A DNA stretch of 64,000 nucleotides from assembly GCA_040218535.1 (NCBI GenBank), contig JAVJRG010000012.1, forward strand, positions 124,001 through 188,000, read 5' to 3'. Positions 22,191 to 32,183 of the stretch are shown here, piece after piece. This DNA comes from Lacipirellulaceae bacterium (lineage in GTDB: Bacteria; Planctomycetota; Planctomycetia; Pirellulales; Lacipirellulaceae). Within the stretch, counting starts at the first letter, position 1; every line of letters starts with the position of its first letter. The notes beneath the pieces are model-generated. The model had not been told where the DNA came from. It made no database searches and saw only the letters and a list, made by a program, of their open reading frames with translations. The position numbers were made by a program, and so were the translations under genes.

Positions 22191-24203
22191 CTAGGGTTTC
22201 TGAGAATCCTCTTGCGAGAGCTGGTTCCACTCTTTTGGCGGAAGCTCACCGTCTTTCAATAGTGGTAAGCCATGCCAGACCTTGAAAGTATTCTCTCCCT
22301 TTTCGAGAGCTTGGAACGGCCCCGGCTTTCGTCCGTCTGGGCCGTCAAAGTCATTCGAAAGGTAGTCCTTCGAGACTTTGGGGTGAGCGAATGTCTTTAC
22401 CGATTTGGGGTCTAAGGCGAGTCGCAACGTAAGCGTCTGGTCTTTTTCGTCATAGCTCACTTCGCTGGCCGAAGAAAGTTGACTATGGCGATCGTTCTCT
22501 AGCCCATGACTCTGCCAGAACTGACGCCAACCTTCGAAAGAGATTCGCACGTGTCGGTCGCCGGTGTCTTGCGGAAGAATCTCCTTGCCTGAATCGGCAC
22601 TCACCAAGTCAATGAATTCCTCTTCACTCCAAGGCGAGGGCTTTTCGGATCGGCTGTTCATGTGAAATACTTTTTCGTCGCGGCTACATCCGTAAAGGTT
22701 GTAGTCGAACCTCTGTGGTCCACTGCGATGCGAAGGATAATTCACATCCAAGATCACCGAATTGTCCAGCATGAGGTTATTGTAAAAAGTATGGTGATAC
22801 GTTTTCGTCCTCGCGGAGACTTGCCTGATGTACACTGCCTGACCGTACTCGCGTTGTTCCTTCGTCCCTGCCAACAAGTTGTGGACGAACGTCGCCCCGG
22901 AAGCGTCGTGGATGTAGACGGGGTTTTCATGATTACCCACCACAATGTTGTTATCGACGAGCAGACGATCAAAGTCGTAGTCGCTCATTTCAAGAAAAAT
23001 GCCCGCGCGTCCGTTATTGCACAAGACGTTTCTCGTCACGCGACTGTCTGGGAACTGATTGTCGAGCCAGACTCCGTAGGTCAGCAGGTTATCAGCCACG
23101 TAGTTGCTCTCGATCAGGCCATCTCGAAAGTGATGGCACTTGATGCCAGCCTGCTCCCAGCGTTTCATTCCGAGGAAGTTTAAAAGGTTGTTACGCAGAA
23201 TGACGTTGCCACGAATCACCATGTTCTGAGAACGGTTGGAGAGAATCCCGGCGGAGCCATTCTCGACGACATAGTTTTCCTCAATCAGGTTGTCATGAGG
23301 AACCATGTCGCGCGGCGTGCGCTTATCAACATAGCCGGCATCAATGGCAAAGGATTTGGCGTGCCGGATAAGGTTGCGACGGAGGATCCAATGATGTCCT
23401 GCCTCGATCCCCAGTGCGCCTTTCTGGGCATTAGCATCGGTCGTCCAGAAATTGGTCGGGTATTGGTTCCCGCAATGCTCCATGATGAAGCCTTGCACGG
23501 TGATGTAGCCTAGTCCCCGTTTGGTAGGCGCAAAAATGCGGCGGCGCGTCGTGAGTTCGACAAACTGTTCAGCCGGGTTGGTTTCGCCAAAATGGACGTA
23601 GATGTTCCCCGAGGATTTCTCAAAGTGCCAGCAACCCGGTTCGAGTTCTTCGTTGAAGGGAACTTCCTTGAAGCGTGCTCCGTCCACAAACACCTGCCCG
23701 CAAGTGTAGACGATTGTCTCGTCCCCCTTGAACCCGCGTTCAACTTCTCTTCGCCCCTCGCGTTGCCAAGGAGTGGAGGCCAACTCAACTTCCAAGGGAT
23801 TATGACTGTCGGGATACTCGTCCTGGAGATCATTGAACAAGGCAGGGTCAGGAATCGCACAATAGATTCCCTCCCCCACTTCGATCCATTCCGGCTGCCA
23901 AACTTCGGAGCCCTTAAGAATCACCCGCTCTCCGGCAGCCGCCTGGTAAGTAATCCGCTTCCCGGGCTCGCCCCCGCGTGGAGGTGCAACACGCTCACGG
24001 TAAACACCTTCCCGCACGATCACCGTGTCCCCAGGTTGTGCAAGCACCGCGCCACGGGAAATCGTCCTTAGCGGATCCTCCGAAGTCCCCGGATTTGAAT
24101 CTTCTCCGCCCGTCGAGACATAAAACGTGGTGGCGTGACTATTTGGAATAAGGCTAAGCGCAACGAACACGCAGCCACAGGCGAGCAAAACTTGACGAGA
24201 CAT
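22191..24203 (-). CDS. Secreted right-handed parallel beta-helix protein (polysaccharide lyase-like)
   Basis: A 670-residue exported protein. The signal peptide is MSRQVLLACGCVFVALSLIPNSHA, then the DUF1565-like opening TFYVSTGGEDSNPGTSEDPLRTI, common to beta-helix carbohydrate-active proteins. Many repeats with N, V and G at coil turns follow (LIEENYVVENGSAGILSNRS, ESNYVADNLLTYGVWLDNQ, DNNIVVGNHENPVYIHDA). The fold suggests binding or cleavage of an acidic polysaccharide such as pectate or alginate. I see no safe catalytic assignment. It is the first host gene after the tRNA-Arg. Confidence 0.8.
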   Translation of the reverse strand: MSRQVLLACGCVFVALSLIPNSHATTFYVSTGGEDSNPGTSEDPLRTISRGAVLAQPGDTVIVREGVYRERVAPPRGGEPGKRITYQAAAGERVILKGSEVWQPEWIEVGEGIYCAIPDPALFNDLQDEYPDSHNPLEVELASTPWQREGRREVERGFKGDETIVYTCGQVFVDGARFKEVPFNEELEPGCWHFEKSSGNIYVHFGETNPAEQFVELTTRRRIFAPTKRGLGYITVQGFIMEHCGNQYPTNFWTTDANAQKGALGIEAGHHWILRRNLIRHAKSFAIDAGYVDKRTPRDMVPHDNLIEENYVVENGSAGILSNRSQNMVIRGNVILRNNLLNFLGMKRWEQAGIKCHHFRDGLIESNYVADNLLTYGVWLDNQFPDSRVTRNVLCNNGRAGIFLEMSDYDFDRLLVDNNIVVGNHENPVYIHDASGATFVHNLLAGTKEQREYGQAVYIRQVSARTKTYHHTFYNNLMLDNSVILDVNYPSHRSGPQRFDYNLYGCSRDEKVFHMNSRSEKPSPWSEEEFIDLVSADSGKEILPQDTGDRHVRISFEGWRQFWQSHGLENDRHSQLSSASEVSYDEKDQTLTLRLALDPKSVKTFAHPKVSKDYLSNDFDGPDGRKPGPFQALEKGENTFKVWHGLPLLKDGELPPKEWNQLSQEDSQKP

Positions 24204-24646
24204 AACGATCCGGCGATTGATTTTAGTAACTCAAACTGAAAAGGGTATTACCACGGAGTCACGGAGGGCACGGAGAAACTGCGGGAGAATAAAGATTGAT
24301 GACGACTCAACGCTCGGCAGGCTTCTTTCCCATTCTCCTCCGTGCTCTCCGTGACTCCGTGGTAAAATTATTCCTGGCTTTCACTTTGAGTTCGTAATAA
24401 TTGGAATGGTGCGGCCTAACGTCAGCAAAGACCTTTCCAGAAAGAATGACGTCCGCTGGAAGGCTGCTTTCATGCCCGACCTAAACCCCTATTGAGTTGC
24501 CCTAACGCTAGGGACTTGCGAGAGCGACGATAGCCACTGTAAAAATTCTCTGGTTTTACGCCTAGGAGGTCCGCTAACATGAATCCATGCGTCACTGCAC
24601 GCCCGGGGCGCAGCGCGGTTGACTCAATTCGATCATACAAGCAGCA
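24204..24646. other. 443-bp gap with an inverted repeat pair
   Basis: It separates two divergent genes. It contains the family-A inverted arms at 24247-24277 and 24333-24365. No gene is supported in the rest, although a 79-codon minus-strand frame overlaps the sirtuin start. Confidence 0.5.
24247..24365. repeat. Inverted pair of family-A intergenic repeats (CCACGGAGTCACGGAG type)
   Basis: Left arm TTACCACGGAGTCACGGAGG.. (24247-24277) and right arm ..CTCTCCGTGACTCCGTGGTAA (24333-24365) are inverted copies about 55 bp apart. The same family recurs at 58107/58689 and 60473/60633. Confidence 0.85.
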
Positions 24647-25408
24647 ATGAAAGAGCATCTCGATCCTGTCGCCGAGAAGATTGCTCAGTGGCTGAAAGAG
24701 GCCGAGCATGCCGTTGTGTTTACGGGAGCAGGGATCAGCACGGAGAGCGGCATCCCTGACTTTCGCTCGCCCGGCGGGGTCTGGTCGAAGTATCGGACCG
24801 TCTACTACGACGAGTTTCTAGCCGATGCCGACGCACGGCACGAGTATTGGCGGCAGAAGGCCGAGGGGCATCAAGAGTTTGCCGACGCACAGCCCAACGA
24901 CGGCCATAAGACCCTCGCCAAATGGGAACGGCTCGGTTTGATTCGCGGAGTCATCACCCAGAACATTGACGGTTTGCACCAACTGGCCGGCAATCAGGCG
25001 ACTCTCGAGTTGCACGGAACCGCCCGACAAGTTCAATGCCAGGACTGTGGCGCGCGGTACGACGCGGCCCCCCTCGTGGATGAATTTCTCAAAACGGATC
25101 GCGTTCCTGCTTGTCGCGATTGCGCGAAAGGGCGGCTCAAACATGCGACGGTCTCCTTCGGTCAATCGCTGCCGGTTGAGGTGTTTCAGCAGTCTGCCGC
25201 TTGGTCCCGCCAAGCTGATCTTTTCTTGGCAATCGGCTCGTCGCTGGTTGTCTCGCCGGCAGCCGACTTACCAGCCCTCGCCACGCGAAGCGGCAGCCGA
25301 CTGGTGATTATCAATCGCGACAGCACTCCGCTCGATCACCTTGCCGATGAGGTGATCCGGGAATCGATTGGTGAAACGCTGTTGAGCGTTGATCGATACT
25401 TAGAGTGA
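24647..25408 (+). CDS. cobB: NAD-dependent protein deacylase, sirtuin (Sir2/CobB family)
   Basis: Removes acyl groups from lysines using NAD+, in the cytoplasm. The 253-residue protein has the complete Sir2 motif set: GAGISTESGIPDFRSPGG, TQNIDGLHQLAG, catalytic His in LELHGTA, structural zinc Cys pairs CQDC and CRDC, and IGSSLVVSPA with a terminal INRD. Length fits class III/U bacterial sirtuins. The start is the ATG at 24647. It stands alone between a beta-helix gene and a PEP-CTERM gene, so context adds nothing. Confidence 0.92.
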   Translation: MKEHLDPVAEKIAQWLKEAEHAVVFTGAGISTESGIPDFRSPGGVWSKYRTVYYDEFLADADARHEYWRQKAEGHQEFADAQPNDGHKTLAKWERLGLIRGVITQNIDGLHQLAGNQATLELHGTARQVQCQDCGARYDAAPLVDEFLKTDRVPACRDCAKGRLKHATVSFGQSLPVEVFQQSAAWSRQADLFLAIGSSLVVSPAADLPALATRSGSRLVIINRDSTPLDHLADEVIRESIGETLLSVDRYLE

Positions 25409-25912
25409 ACACCTGGAGAAGGGTGACACTGCTGGCTTGTTTCAGATAGCCCTTTATATGGGATCGAAAGCAATTATTCGGTATGGCAATCGTGCCCACG
25501 CTGCCTACTACCAGCAGTGCAGCTACCGGAATGCCAACGAGTGATGCTGTACCCTGAGAAAGCACTGCTGGTCAACTACAAACGGGTGAGTTGAAAGCAG
25601 CCTGTGCAGAGGGGTGATACCGATCCAGCTAATCAGCCGCGACAAGCCAGCAGTGGCACCCGGCGTCTTTGAAACCCTCCGGGAAACGATGCTTGGCATT
25701 AGCATCATGCCAATAAACAAACGCCGAGGATTCTAGTCCTCTGCGTTCGAATCTTTCCGGAAAAGGGTCAGAAGTGGGAAAGTCAGCCACCGTATTTTTT
25801 GGCCGTCCCTACCATGCAAAAATTCTATTGGAGAGAGATTGGCAATGCTGGATTAGCTTCCAAGAGCTGGTTAAAATGATTTCTCAATACATTCTTTTTT
25901 CGAGACACCTGG
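25409..25912. other. 504-bp gap with two stem-loops upstream of a PEP-CTERM gene
   Basis: No gene is supported. Two stem-loops are visible: TTGGCAT/ATGCCAA (25693-25713) and AACGCcGAGGA/TCCTCtGCGTT with a 6-nt loop (25720-25747). The second is followed by a short tRNA T-arm-like GTTCGAATC, but no cloverleaf can be drawn. Confidence 0.45.
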
Positions 25913-27661
25913 ATGAATAGCCGCTTCGTATTTTTCCTGATATTTAGCATATCAACGTTTCAAAATGCCGCGCTTTGCAGCACCAGGACGGTGATCCTCA
26001 GCGACGACTCCTTGCCCGGGCTTGCAAACGATATTTCCTCTTTTGGCAATAGACCGCAAATCAACAATCAAGGGCTGGTAGCTTTCGATGTTTTTGCAGG
26101 GAATGGCTCTGGGGAGAGTGGATTATGGACGAGAGATGTTGCAGGTAACACCTTGGCAGTCGCATTGAAAGGCGACGACGCGCCTGGAACTGCCACCGGC
26201 GTCGAATTCCGCGAGATTCAGCGGTACATTCTCAACAACCAAGGACAAGTCGCCTTCGAAGCAGATTTGATGGGCACCGATGTTACTTCGAGTAGCCAAC
26301 GTGGCATTTGGAGCCAAGAGAATGGTAGCGAGCTAAAGCTGGTTGCTAGAGCAGATTCGATTGCTCCTGGCACTGGGGATGCTGAAAAGTTCTTCAGCTT
26401 TATCAACATAAGGTTTAATGACGCGGGCGAGACAGCTATCCTTGGCCAGTTAGCGACACAAAGTACCCATAATGTGGGTCTGTGGAGTGACCGAAACGGT
26501 AGCGACCTAGCTCTTGTGGCACGAGCGGGAAGCCCAGCTCCAGATGTTGAAACGGGGGTTACTTTTGGTGCAGGCTTTAACTTTGGTGGATCTGTTTTTT
26601 CATTTAATGACAACGGCAACAGCTCGTTTCTTGGAGCCCTTGAAGGTCCAGGTATCGACAGTACCAACAACATTGGTATTTGGAGCGAAGAGGGAACAAA
26701 TGGGCTCAAATTGGTTTCTCGAAAAAGCCAACCCTTGGACACGTATGTGCCTACGATTGCGTCCAACAACAACGACCAAGTTGCTTTCATTTTCCAAGCG
26801 TTCATGCCTCGCACTCAGTTTGTAGGAGACAGCAGCGGCGTAACCAACATCACCACTACTGGCGACGCGGCACCTGGAACGGGCGATAGTTTCCTTGGCT
26901 TCCCTTTTCCGACTGTCATCAACGGAAGAAACGAGATAGCATTTCTAAATTCGACGACCGGGACTGGAAACCCACAAGGCGTATGGAGCGGAGGAGAAGA
27001 TGGCCTGCGGCTCGTTGCCCTCAGTGGCAAACAAGCTCCAGGAACCAATGAAGGTGTCGTTTTTGCGGGCTTCGAGGGTGTTGCTGCTGGGCTCGATACT
27101 TTTTTTGCCCCGGCGTTTAATGGCAATGGACAGACTGCCATCATGGCGGCACTGTCTGGAAACGGCGTAGACGGTAGCAACGATATTGGCATATGGGCAG
27201 AAGATCCGTCAGGTGACTTGCAACTAGTAGCTCGTGAGGGCGATACGATCGACGTTAATGATGGTCCAGGCGTCGATTTGCGGACTGTCTTCTCACTGAA
27301 CTTCGTACGAGAGACAGGTAATGAAGATGGTAAGGCAAGCGGCTTTAATGATTTAGGCCAACTGGTGTTTCACGCAAGCTTCACCGATGGAAGCCAAGGC
27401 ATCTTCGTTTCAAATCAGGCTGCTATCCCACAGTCCTACGGCGACTTTGATGCCGATGGAAATGTGGGGGGGTCAGATTTCCTCGCCTGGCAACGCGACG
27501 ATGCCACAGCAGCAGGATTAGCAGCTTGGCAAAACAACTACGGTATAACCAACCAGTCACTCTCGGCTACACAATCGGTACCAGAGCCGAACTCTATTTG
27601 CTTCGCTACCAGTCTAATTCTGTTACTGTTAGCTCGAAGCCAGACAAAGAACCGCACGTAA
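25913..27661 (+). CDS. Secreted PEP-CTERM protein with repeated beta-propeller-like units
   Basis: A 582-residue exported protein: signal peptide (FFLIFSISTFQNAALC), then about six copies of a 60-70-residue unit. Each unit contains an A-G-x-x-A-P-G-T..G..F motif (KGDDAPGTATGVEF, ARAGSPAPDVETGVTF, LSGKQAPGTNEGVVF) and a downstream NDxGQ/FxA segment. A dockerin/EF-hand-like piece (DFDADGNVGGSDFLAWQRD) precedes the PEP-CTERM tail VPEPNSICFATSLILLLLARS. Surface or extracellular location is expected. The function of the repeats is unknown to me. Confidence 0.78.
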   Translation: MNSRFVFFLIFSISTFQNAALCSTRTVILSDDSLPGLANDISSFGNRPQINNQGLVAFDVFAGNGSGESGLWTRDVAGNTLAVALKGDDAPGTATGVEFREIQRYILNNQGQVAFEADLMGTDVTSSSQRGIWSQENGSELKLVARADSIAPGTGDAEKFFSFINIRFNDAGETAILGQLATQSTHNVGLWSDRNGSDLALVARAGSPAPDVETGVTFGAGFNFGGSVFSFNDNGNSSFLGALEGPGIDSTNNIGIWSEEGTNGLKLVSRKSQPLDTYVPTIASNNNDQVAFIFQAFMPRTQFVGDSSGVTNITTTGDAAPGTGDSFLGFPFPTVINGRNEIAFLNSTTGTGNPQGVWSGGEDGLRLVALSGKQAPGTNEGVVFAGFEGVAAGLDTFFAPAFNGNGQTAIMAALSGNGVDGSNDIGIWAEDPSGDLQLVAREGDTIDVNDGPGVDLRTVFSLNFVRETGNEDGKASGFNDLGQLVFHASFTDGSQGIFVSNQAAIPQSYGDFDADGNVGGSDFLAWQRDDATAAGLAAWQNNYGITNQSLSATQSVPEPNSICFATSLILLLLARSQTKNRT

Positions 27662-27721
27662 TCGCAAGTAATCCGACAAAGCGAACGCTCGCCACGGGTA
27701 AATGAAGACCTGAAGCAACCT

Positions 27722-29548
27722 CTAGTTCTTCGATGGCTCACTGATCCGAACCACAGCCAGCCAGTCTTGCTCTGGTTCGCTTGGCGGGTTGCCAAGGTCG
27801 ACTTGGCCGCCGCCTTTCACTTCTTTCACAGAATCAGACGCCAAAGGCCCGCCTTCGCGCGGGTTGAACCACTCGACGCTGAACGCGCCTTCGGCACCTG
27901 TGAGATCGAGCGAGAGATCACCCTGCTCCTTACGAAAAACCAAGTACAGCTTGCCAGGCTCCTGCAAGCAATAAGCGTTCTTGGTTGAGAGCTTCTTGTT
28001 CGCGTTCTTCATCTTCCAAAAAGGAATCTCGTGATCTTTGAAGAACTGCAAGGCAAGGCGGCTTTGCGTCCACATGTTCTCTCGCACGCGGAAGTCCTGG
28101 CAGGTCAGATCGCTATGGGGATGCTTGTAGCCGAAGTACCACTCGACCCCCGCACCACCAGCCATTAGGTTCCCCCACAAGGCATTCTTGCGTGCGTTGT
28201 CGTGGGTTGGGTTTTCCGCGTCGGTCACCAAGGAATGTTGAGCATCACCGGGCTCGTCACAAGCCACGACCCAAGGCTTACCCGCCTGAACAGACTTGTT
28301 GAGATACCGTAACGTGCTTCCATGCACATGGCTAAAGTCCGGCTGGCTTGTCTGCAGCGAGAATCCGGTCAGCTTCGAGGCGTCGCCCAGCATATCGTAG
28401 TGGTTGTTGCCGTTATGAATGACCTGATGGTGTCGATACGGATCATGCGTCCAGAAATAGTTACTCCAGGCGACCTTTTTCTCGGTGCTGACCTTGTGCC
28501 CAAGTCCGACCTCTTCGCCAAGGTTCCAGTTCAAAGCTAAGTGATGTCCGAACCGGGCGATGAGTTCTCGGTAATACAGCTTTCGCTGCGGACCCAGTTC
28601 GCCGTTGTCCAAGAGATTCACGTTCTCTGCTTCCTGCGTCTTGAAGTGCAGGTACATACCCATCTTCTGGCCGTGGCTGAAGACGATCTCCCACTGATCC
28701 ATTCGCGAGCAATCAATTCGCATCCGCTCATCATAGTTCGTATAGGGAAACACGTTGCGGTCGTCGCCGATGATGTTGAGCGTGATGAATGAGAACACAT
28801 TTAAACCTTGCGACGCGAGATAGTTGATTGCTCCGATGATTCCTTTCCCTTTCCCCTCCTGCCATGTGGGATCTCCCGGTTGCCAATCTTTAATATGGGG
28901 TCCCCAGTTCTTGACGAGCTGATCTTTATGGCCGTCGGTTTTGAAATCGCCATCGAACTCCTCATAAGCAAGGAAGTTCTCCGGCGCGTCGGCACCAGCT
29001 TTCAGAAAGAACTCTCCCGTACCGGCAAACTGCAGATGATGCTTTCCGACGTAATCGAGGCGACCTTTGCCACGCAGATCGCGACCCTTTTTATCGGTCG
29101 CTTCAATCTTGAAAGTCCCCTTCAGTCCGTCAACGCCTTCGACGGCTGATCCTGGGCCGGCATCGTCAGAAATGGCAACGCTCGGTCCTGCTCGAAACGA
29201 AACTTCGTAGGTCCACTCGCCAGCGTGGTCGGGCGCGAGGTGCGCACGCCACTTGTTCCCTGTACTGGCCGAAGTATTGGCCGCATCACCGTCCGCTGCG
29301 AAATAGCCCGGTACGTTGTAAGTCAGCCCTGATTCCGCGTGGTGGAATTTCACCTGCAGACGAAAATCGAGAAACGGATTCGGATCGCCCTCTTCTGAGG
29401 CCTCAGGACCGGCGAGTGTCAGCGTCACTTTATGCCACTGCTGCAGTTCGCCCGTGACCGATAAGTCAGATGCTTTAGCCGTTACGGACAGAATCGATAT
29501 TGCGAGAGCTGCGCTGATCCCAAAGTTGACGCAAGGCTTCATAGTCAT
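27722..29548 (-). CDS. Secreted DUF5060-containing glycosidase-like protein
   Basis: A 608-residue exported protein: signal peptide up to about residue 26 (ISILSVTAKA), an N-terminal beta-sandwich DUF5060 domain (about 30-130; LQQWHKVTLTLAGP..NPFLDFRLQVKF..GYFAADG). A TIM-barrel region follows (about 175-500; KAGADAPENFLAYEEFDG, SFITLNIIGDDRNVFPY, NLGEEVGL). The C-terminal beta domain (about 520-600) has a collagen-binding/glycosidase-tail look. The family is linked to polysaccharide degradation. A candidate catalytic Glu lies in WNLGEE, by analogy with clan A glycosidases, not proven. Confidence 0.75.
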   Translation of the reverse strand: MTMKPCVNFGISAALAISILSVTAKASDLSVTGELQQWHKVTLTLAGPEASEEGDPNPFLDFRLQVKFHHAESGLTYNVPGYFAADGDAANTSASTGNKWRAHLAPDHAGEWTYEVSFRAGPSVAISDDAGPGSAVEGVDGLKGTFKIEATDKKGRDLRGKGRLDYVGKHHLQFAGTGEFFLKAGADAPENFLAYEEFDGDFKTDGHKDQLVKNWGPHIKDWQPGDPTWQEGKGKGIIGAINYLASQGLNVFSFITLNIIGDDRNVFPYTNYDERMRIDCSRMDQWEIVFSHGQKMGMYLHFKTQEAENVNLLDNGELGPQRKLYYRELIARFGHHLALNWNLGEEVGLGHKVSTEKKVAWSNYFWTHDPYRHHQVIHNGNNHYDMLGDASKLTGFSLQTSQPDFSHVHGSTLRYLNKSVQAGKPWVVACDEPGDAQHSLVTDAENPTHDNARKNALWGNLMAGGAGVEWYFGYKHPHSDLTCQDFRVRENMWTQSRLALQFFKDHEIPFWKMKNANKKLSTKNAYCLQEPGKLYLVFRKEQGDLSLDLTGAEGAFSVEWFNPREGGPLASDSVKEVKGGGQVDLGNPPSEPEQDWLAVVRISEPSKN

Positions 29549-29957
29549 GCCTTTTTCAAGAGAAAGTTATCCAGAGAGCTTTGTGGCGTAGTGCATTGTG
29601 GCATAGTCGAGTTTTTTTGTACTCGACCCTCACTTAGTTACAGATGCTTGGGTACAGAATTCCCTCGTAACCACGTCACCAATTTAGGTGGTAAACCGCC
29701 CGCAGTAAACAACTGGGGCGTTCTAGCCCACCACGGGAGGTACTACGCGCCGAATCGGTCGTTTCGGACTCGAAAGTGCCAACGAAAGCGGCGATTTTCA
29801 CCCGCGAAGCATGACTTTGGCCGTGACACGGGAATCCAGCAAAGATCAAAGCCAACCTACCCGCTATAGGATGCCGGGCAGATTGGCTTCGCTTGGAGTT
29901 CGCTGATGAGCGACGTCTGTTGATCCTGCGCTGCGGAGCGCGAATTCACCCGGCGAG
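29549..29957. other. 409-bp gap with nothing recognised
   Basis: It lies between the starts/ends of two minus-strand genes. Short plus-strand frames have no ribosome binding site or family signature. I see no clear hairpin terminator. Confidence 0.35.
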
Positions 29958-30833
29958 TCACTGTCGACGGCGTCGGAGTACGGCAGCACCGGTCATCGTC
30001 AGCAGCAAGCAGGTTGCTGACGCGGGTTCGGGGACGGCGGCAATCCGAATCTCACCGACTCCCCGAAAGGTGCCCGTGATGTCGATGATCAGATTGAACC
30101 CGTTGTCGTCAAACGGAAGTTGGGTGTTTTCTAGGAGGGTGGTCACCGCAACGCTATAAACGCGTTCGTCCCCATCGATTCCCACGAAGTCAATTTGCAC
30201 ATCGTTGACGACCCCCGTCGAAATGGAATCGTTGAATTGATCGACCGGCGTGTCGGCCAGACTAAAGGTCTCGTCAATGGGGACGGCCCCCAGGAACGAG
30301 GTGAGCGTTCCGTCGATATCAACCGTCCCCTGTCGAGCGACCAGATTCGTATTTCCAGACTCGAACGATCCGTCCGGGTTCACAGCAATCGGTCCCCCTT
30401 GCGTACGCAAGAAACCCTTGATGCCGTTGGGGACGACATCAGCATCGATACTGATGAGCCCGTTGTTGAACAAGACCTCAATCGCACCGCCGGTGAACAC
30501 GTGCGAAATATCACCCGGCTCGCCAACGAATTCAATGCTGCTGGCAAATGGATTGTCGAGGTCGGAGAAGTCGATATCCAAATCGACTTGGATGCCCGTC
30601 TGGTTCTCGTCAATGTAATCGACGGTGACGGGCCCACCCTCGATATCGACCCCAAGTCCGGGCTCGGTGATCTGGAAGAGCGTCTCGAAACGGTTATTCC
30701 CTGTTGACGGATCCTCCAAATCCAGATCAACCGAAGAGAAACTGGTGCTGAGTGCAAAGCTGGTATCACACTGGCCGCAGGTAAAGGCGAACGCCAAAAG
30801 AACGAAGATGGAACGGGAAGTTGGTTGAGTCAT
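29958..30833 (-). CDS. Secreted PEP-CTERM protein, beta-rich
   Basis: A 291-residue exported protein with signal peptide (SIFVLLAFAFTCGQCDTSFA) and a beta-rich acidic body resembling choice-of-anchor domains. The C-terminal PEP-CTERM signal is VPEPASATCLLLTMTGAAVLRRRRQ: motif, hydrophobic helix, Arg cluster. It is tandem with another PEP-CTERM gene on the same strand, 73 bp apart. No function is assignable beyond export and exosortase processing. Confidence 0.72.
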   Translation of the reverse strand: MTQPTSRSIFVLLAFAFTCGQCDTSFALSTSFSSVDLDLEDPSTGNNRFETLFQITEPGLGVDIEGGPVTVDYIDENQTGIQVDLDIDFSDLDNPFASSIEFVGEPGDISHVFTGGAIEVLFNNGLISIDADVVPNGIKGFLRTQGGPIAVNPDGSFESGNTNLVARQGTVDIDGTLTSFLGAVPIDETFSLADTPVDQFNDSISTGVVNDVQIDFVGIDGDERVYSVAVTTLLENTQLPFDDNGFNLIIDITGTFRGVGEIRIAAVPEPASATCLLLTMTGAAVLRRRRQ

Positions 30834-30905
30834 GTGTAGGTCTCGCTAGTCGGAAGGAGAGATCAATCGCGTCAAGCCGCGCGGAAGTTGTCAATTCAAG
30901 TCACT

Positions 30906-31976
30906 TTAGATTGATCTGTGGCTAGCGACTCCTCGATCTACGAAGCGACTTCGGCCAATTCGTCGAGAAGCAACGAGACCGGAACATAGGACAAGAAGCA
31001 AAGTTCCCGTCGCGGGCTCGGGGATTCCGGTAAACCCTGGAATCGTTAGCCGAGCGCCTGTGTCGAGTACGCGAATTGCGACATCGAGCGTGTTACTGCT
31101 GTCGATGTACGAGGTGCCTGTCCCGCTTGCGCCTGTACTCGCGTCGCCGATCACTGCAACGCCATAGGTGTTATTCGGATCGAGCGGGATGTCCATCTGA
31201 TACGAGAAAACTGCTTCCTGCTGACCCGTGGGGCCGCTGCCTGTGGGCGTCACGGTAAAGTTGTCGCTCAGGTCGTTATCCCCCATCGTGAAGATTCCCG
31301 TGACTCCCCCGACTTCATCGGTGAAGTAGAAACCGCTTACCTCAGTCATCAGTGTTGGGTTTTCAGGATCGGTCACATTGATTAGTTGGATGCTAACTCC
31401 TTCGCTGAGGAACGCGTCGCCGGAGAAGTTCACCAAGCTATCCAAGTGGATATCCAGATTCACAATCGTTTGATCGTCAACGTCGTTGATCTCAAACGGC
31501 GTATAGTTCTTAGCAATCGCTTGCCCGTCGATGAACGGTCCATCCGGCTGTCCGATATCGGTCACTTTGCGTTGGTGAGTAGAGAACTCAGTGAACCCGT
31601 CCTGGAAGTTCCCAACGCCGCTGATGCTGTTGTCTGCCCACATGTCGTTGATCGTGAAGGGAACGTTGTCAGGGAAGAGATCCGAGAGGCCCTGACCACC
31701 GAGAGGAACTTCCTGCCCTGAAGTAAAACCGGGAATCGGTTCGACTTGATCCGAGGGCAAAGTAAAGCCGTTCAGTCCGGTCGTCGTTTCGTCGAACTGC
31801 CCCGATTCAAACATCGCGTAGGTGAGTTGCGTACCTGCGCTAAAGTTGAAGGGGAGAAAGTCGTCGCTGCTGTAGTCGAAGATCCCGTCGTCGAGAGGAC
31901 CGGGAGTCCCCGTTGCCAAAACGGTTTGAGCCGTCAAAAGTCCGACGATGAGGGTTGCACTAATTTGTTTAAGCAT
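30906..31976 (-). CDS. Secreted PEP-CTERM protein
   Basis: An exported protein of about 356 residues with signal peptide MLKQISATLIVGLLTAQTVLA. I choose the ATG at 31976; a frame open to 32003 adds nine residues before this signal sequence. The body is a beta-sandwich-like choice-of-anchor domain (NDLSDNFTVTPTG..YQMDIPLDPNNTYGVAVIGDAS). The end has PEPATGTLLLVLCSGLVASRRIGRS followed by 14 extra residues, slightly longer than the usual PEP-CTERM tail. It is probably co-transcribed with the gene at 29958. Confidence 0.7.
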   Translation of the reverse strand: MLKQISATLIVGLLTAQTVLATGTPGPLDDGIFDYSSDDFLPFNFSAGTQLTYAMFESGQFDETTTGLNGFTLPSDQVEPIPGFTSGQEVPLGGQGLSDLFPDNVPFTINDMWADNSISGVGNFQDGFTEFSTHQRKVTDIGQPDGPFIDGQAIAKNYTPFEINDVDDQTIVNLDIHLDSLVNFSGDAFLSEGVSIQLINVTDPENPTLMTEVSGFYFTDEVGGVTGIFTMGDNDLSDNFTVTPTGSGPTGQQEAVFSYQMDIPLDPNNTYGVAVIGDASTGASGTGTSYIDSSNTLDVAIRVLDTGARLTIPGFTGIPEPATGTLLLVLCSGLVASRRIGRSRFVDRGVASHRSI

Positions 31977-32183
31977 GATTCTTCTCGGTGCCAAGTTGTG
32001 CATTGGGAGTAAGCTGACATCTCAGCCAAGAATCTCACGCAGTGAATTACACGAGAAGCTGGCTGATTGAACCATTCTTTCTCGCAGCAACCCGTGGGAA
32101 ATCAGGAACAGCCGCCTAAGCACGTGGGCAATTGCCCTGATGGGCGCTTGTTCACCTGTCGAGAATCAGCAAGTGAAGTGCGA

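Noticed and set aside
21919-22230. N-terminal extension of the integrase frame
   Set aside because: It reads antisense through the tRNA-Arg gene ([23 protein letters not shown]), a well-known false translation. The true start is MPTKHRKK at 21918.
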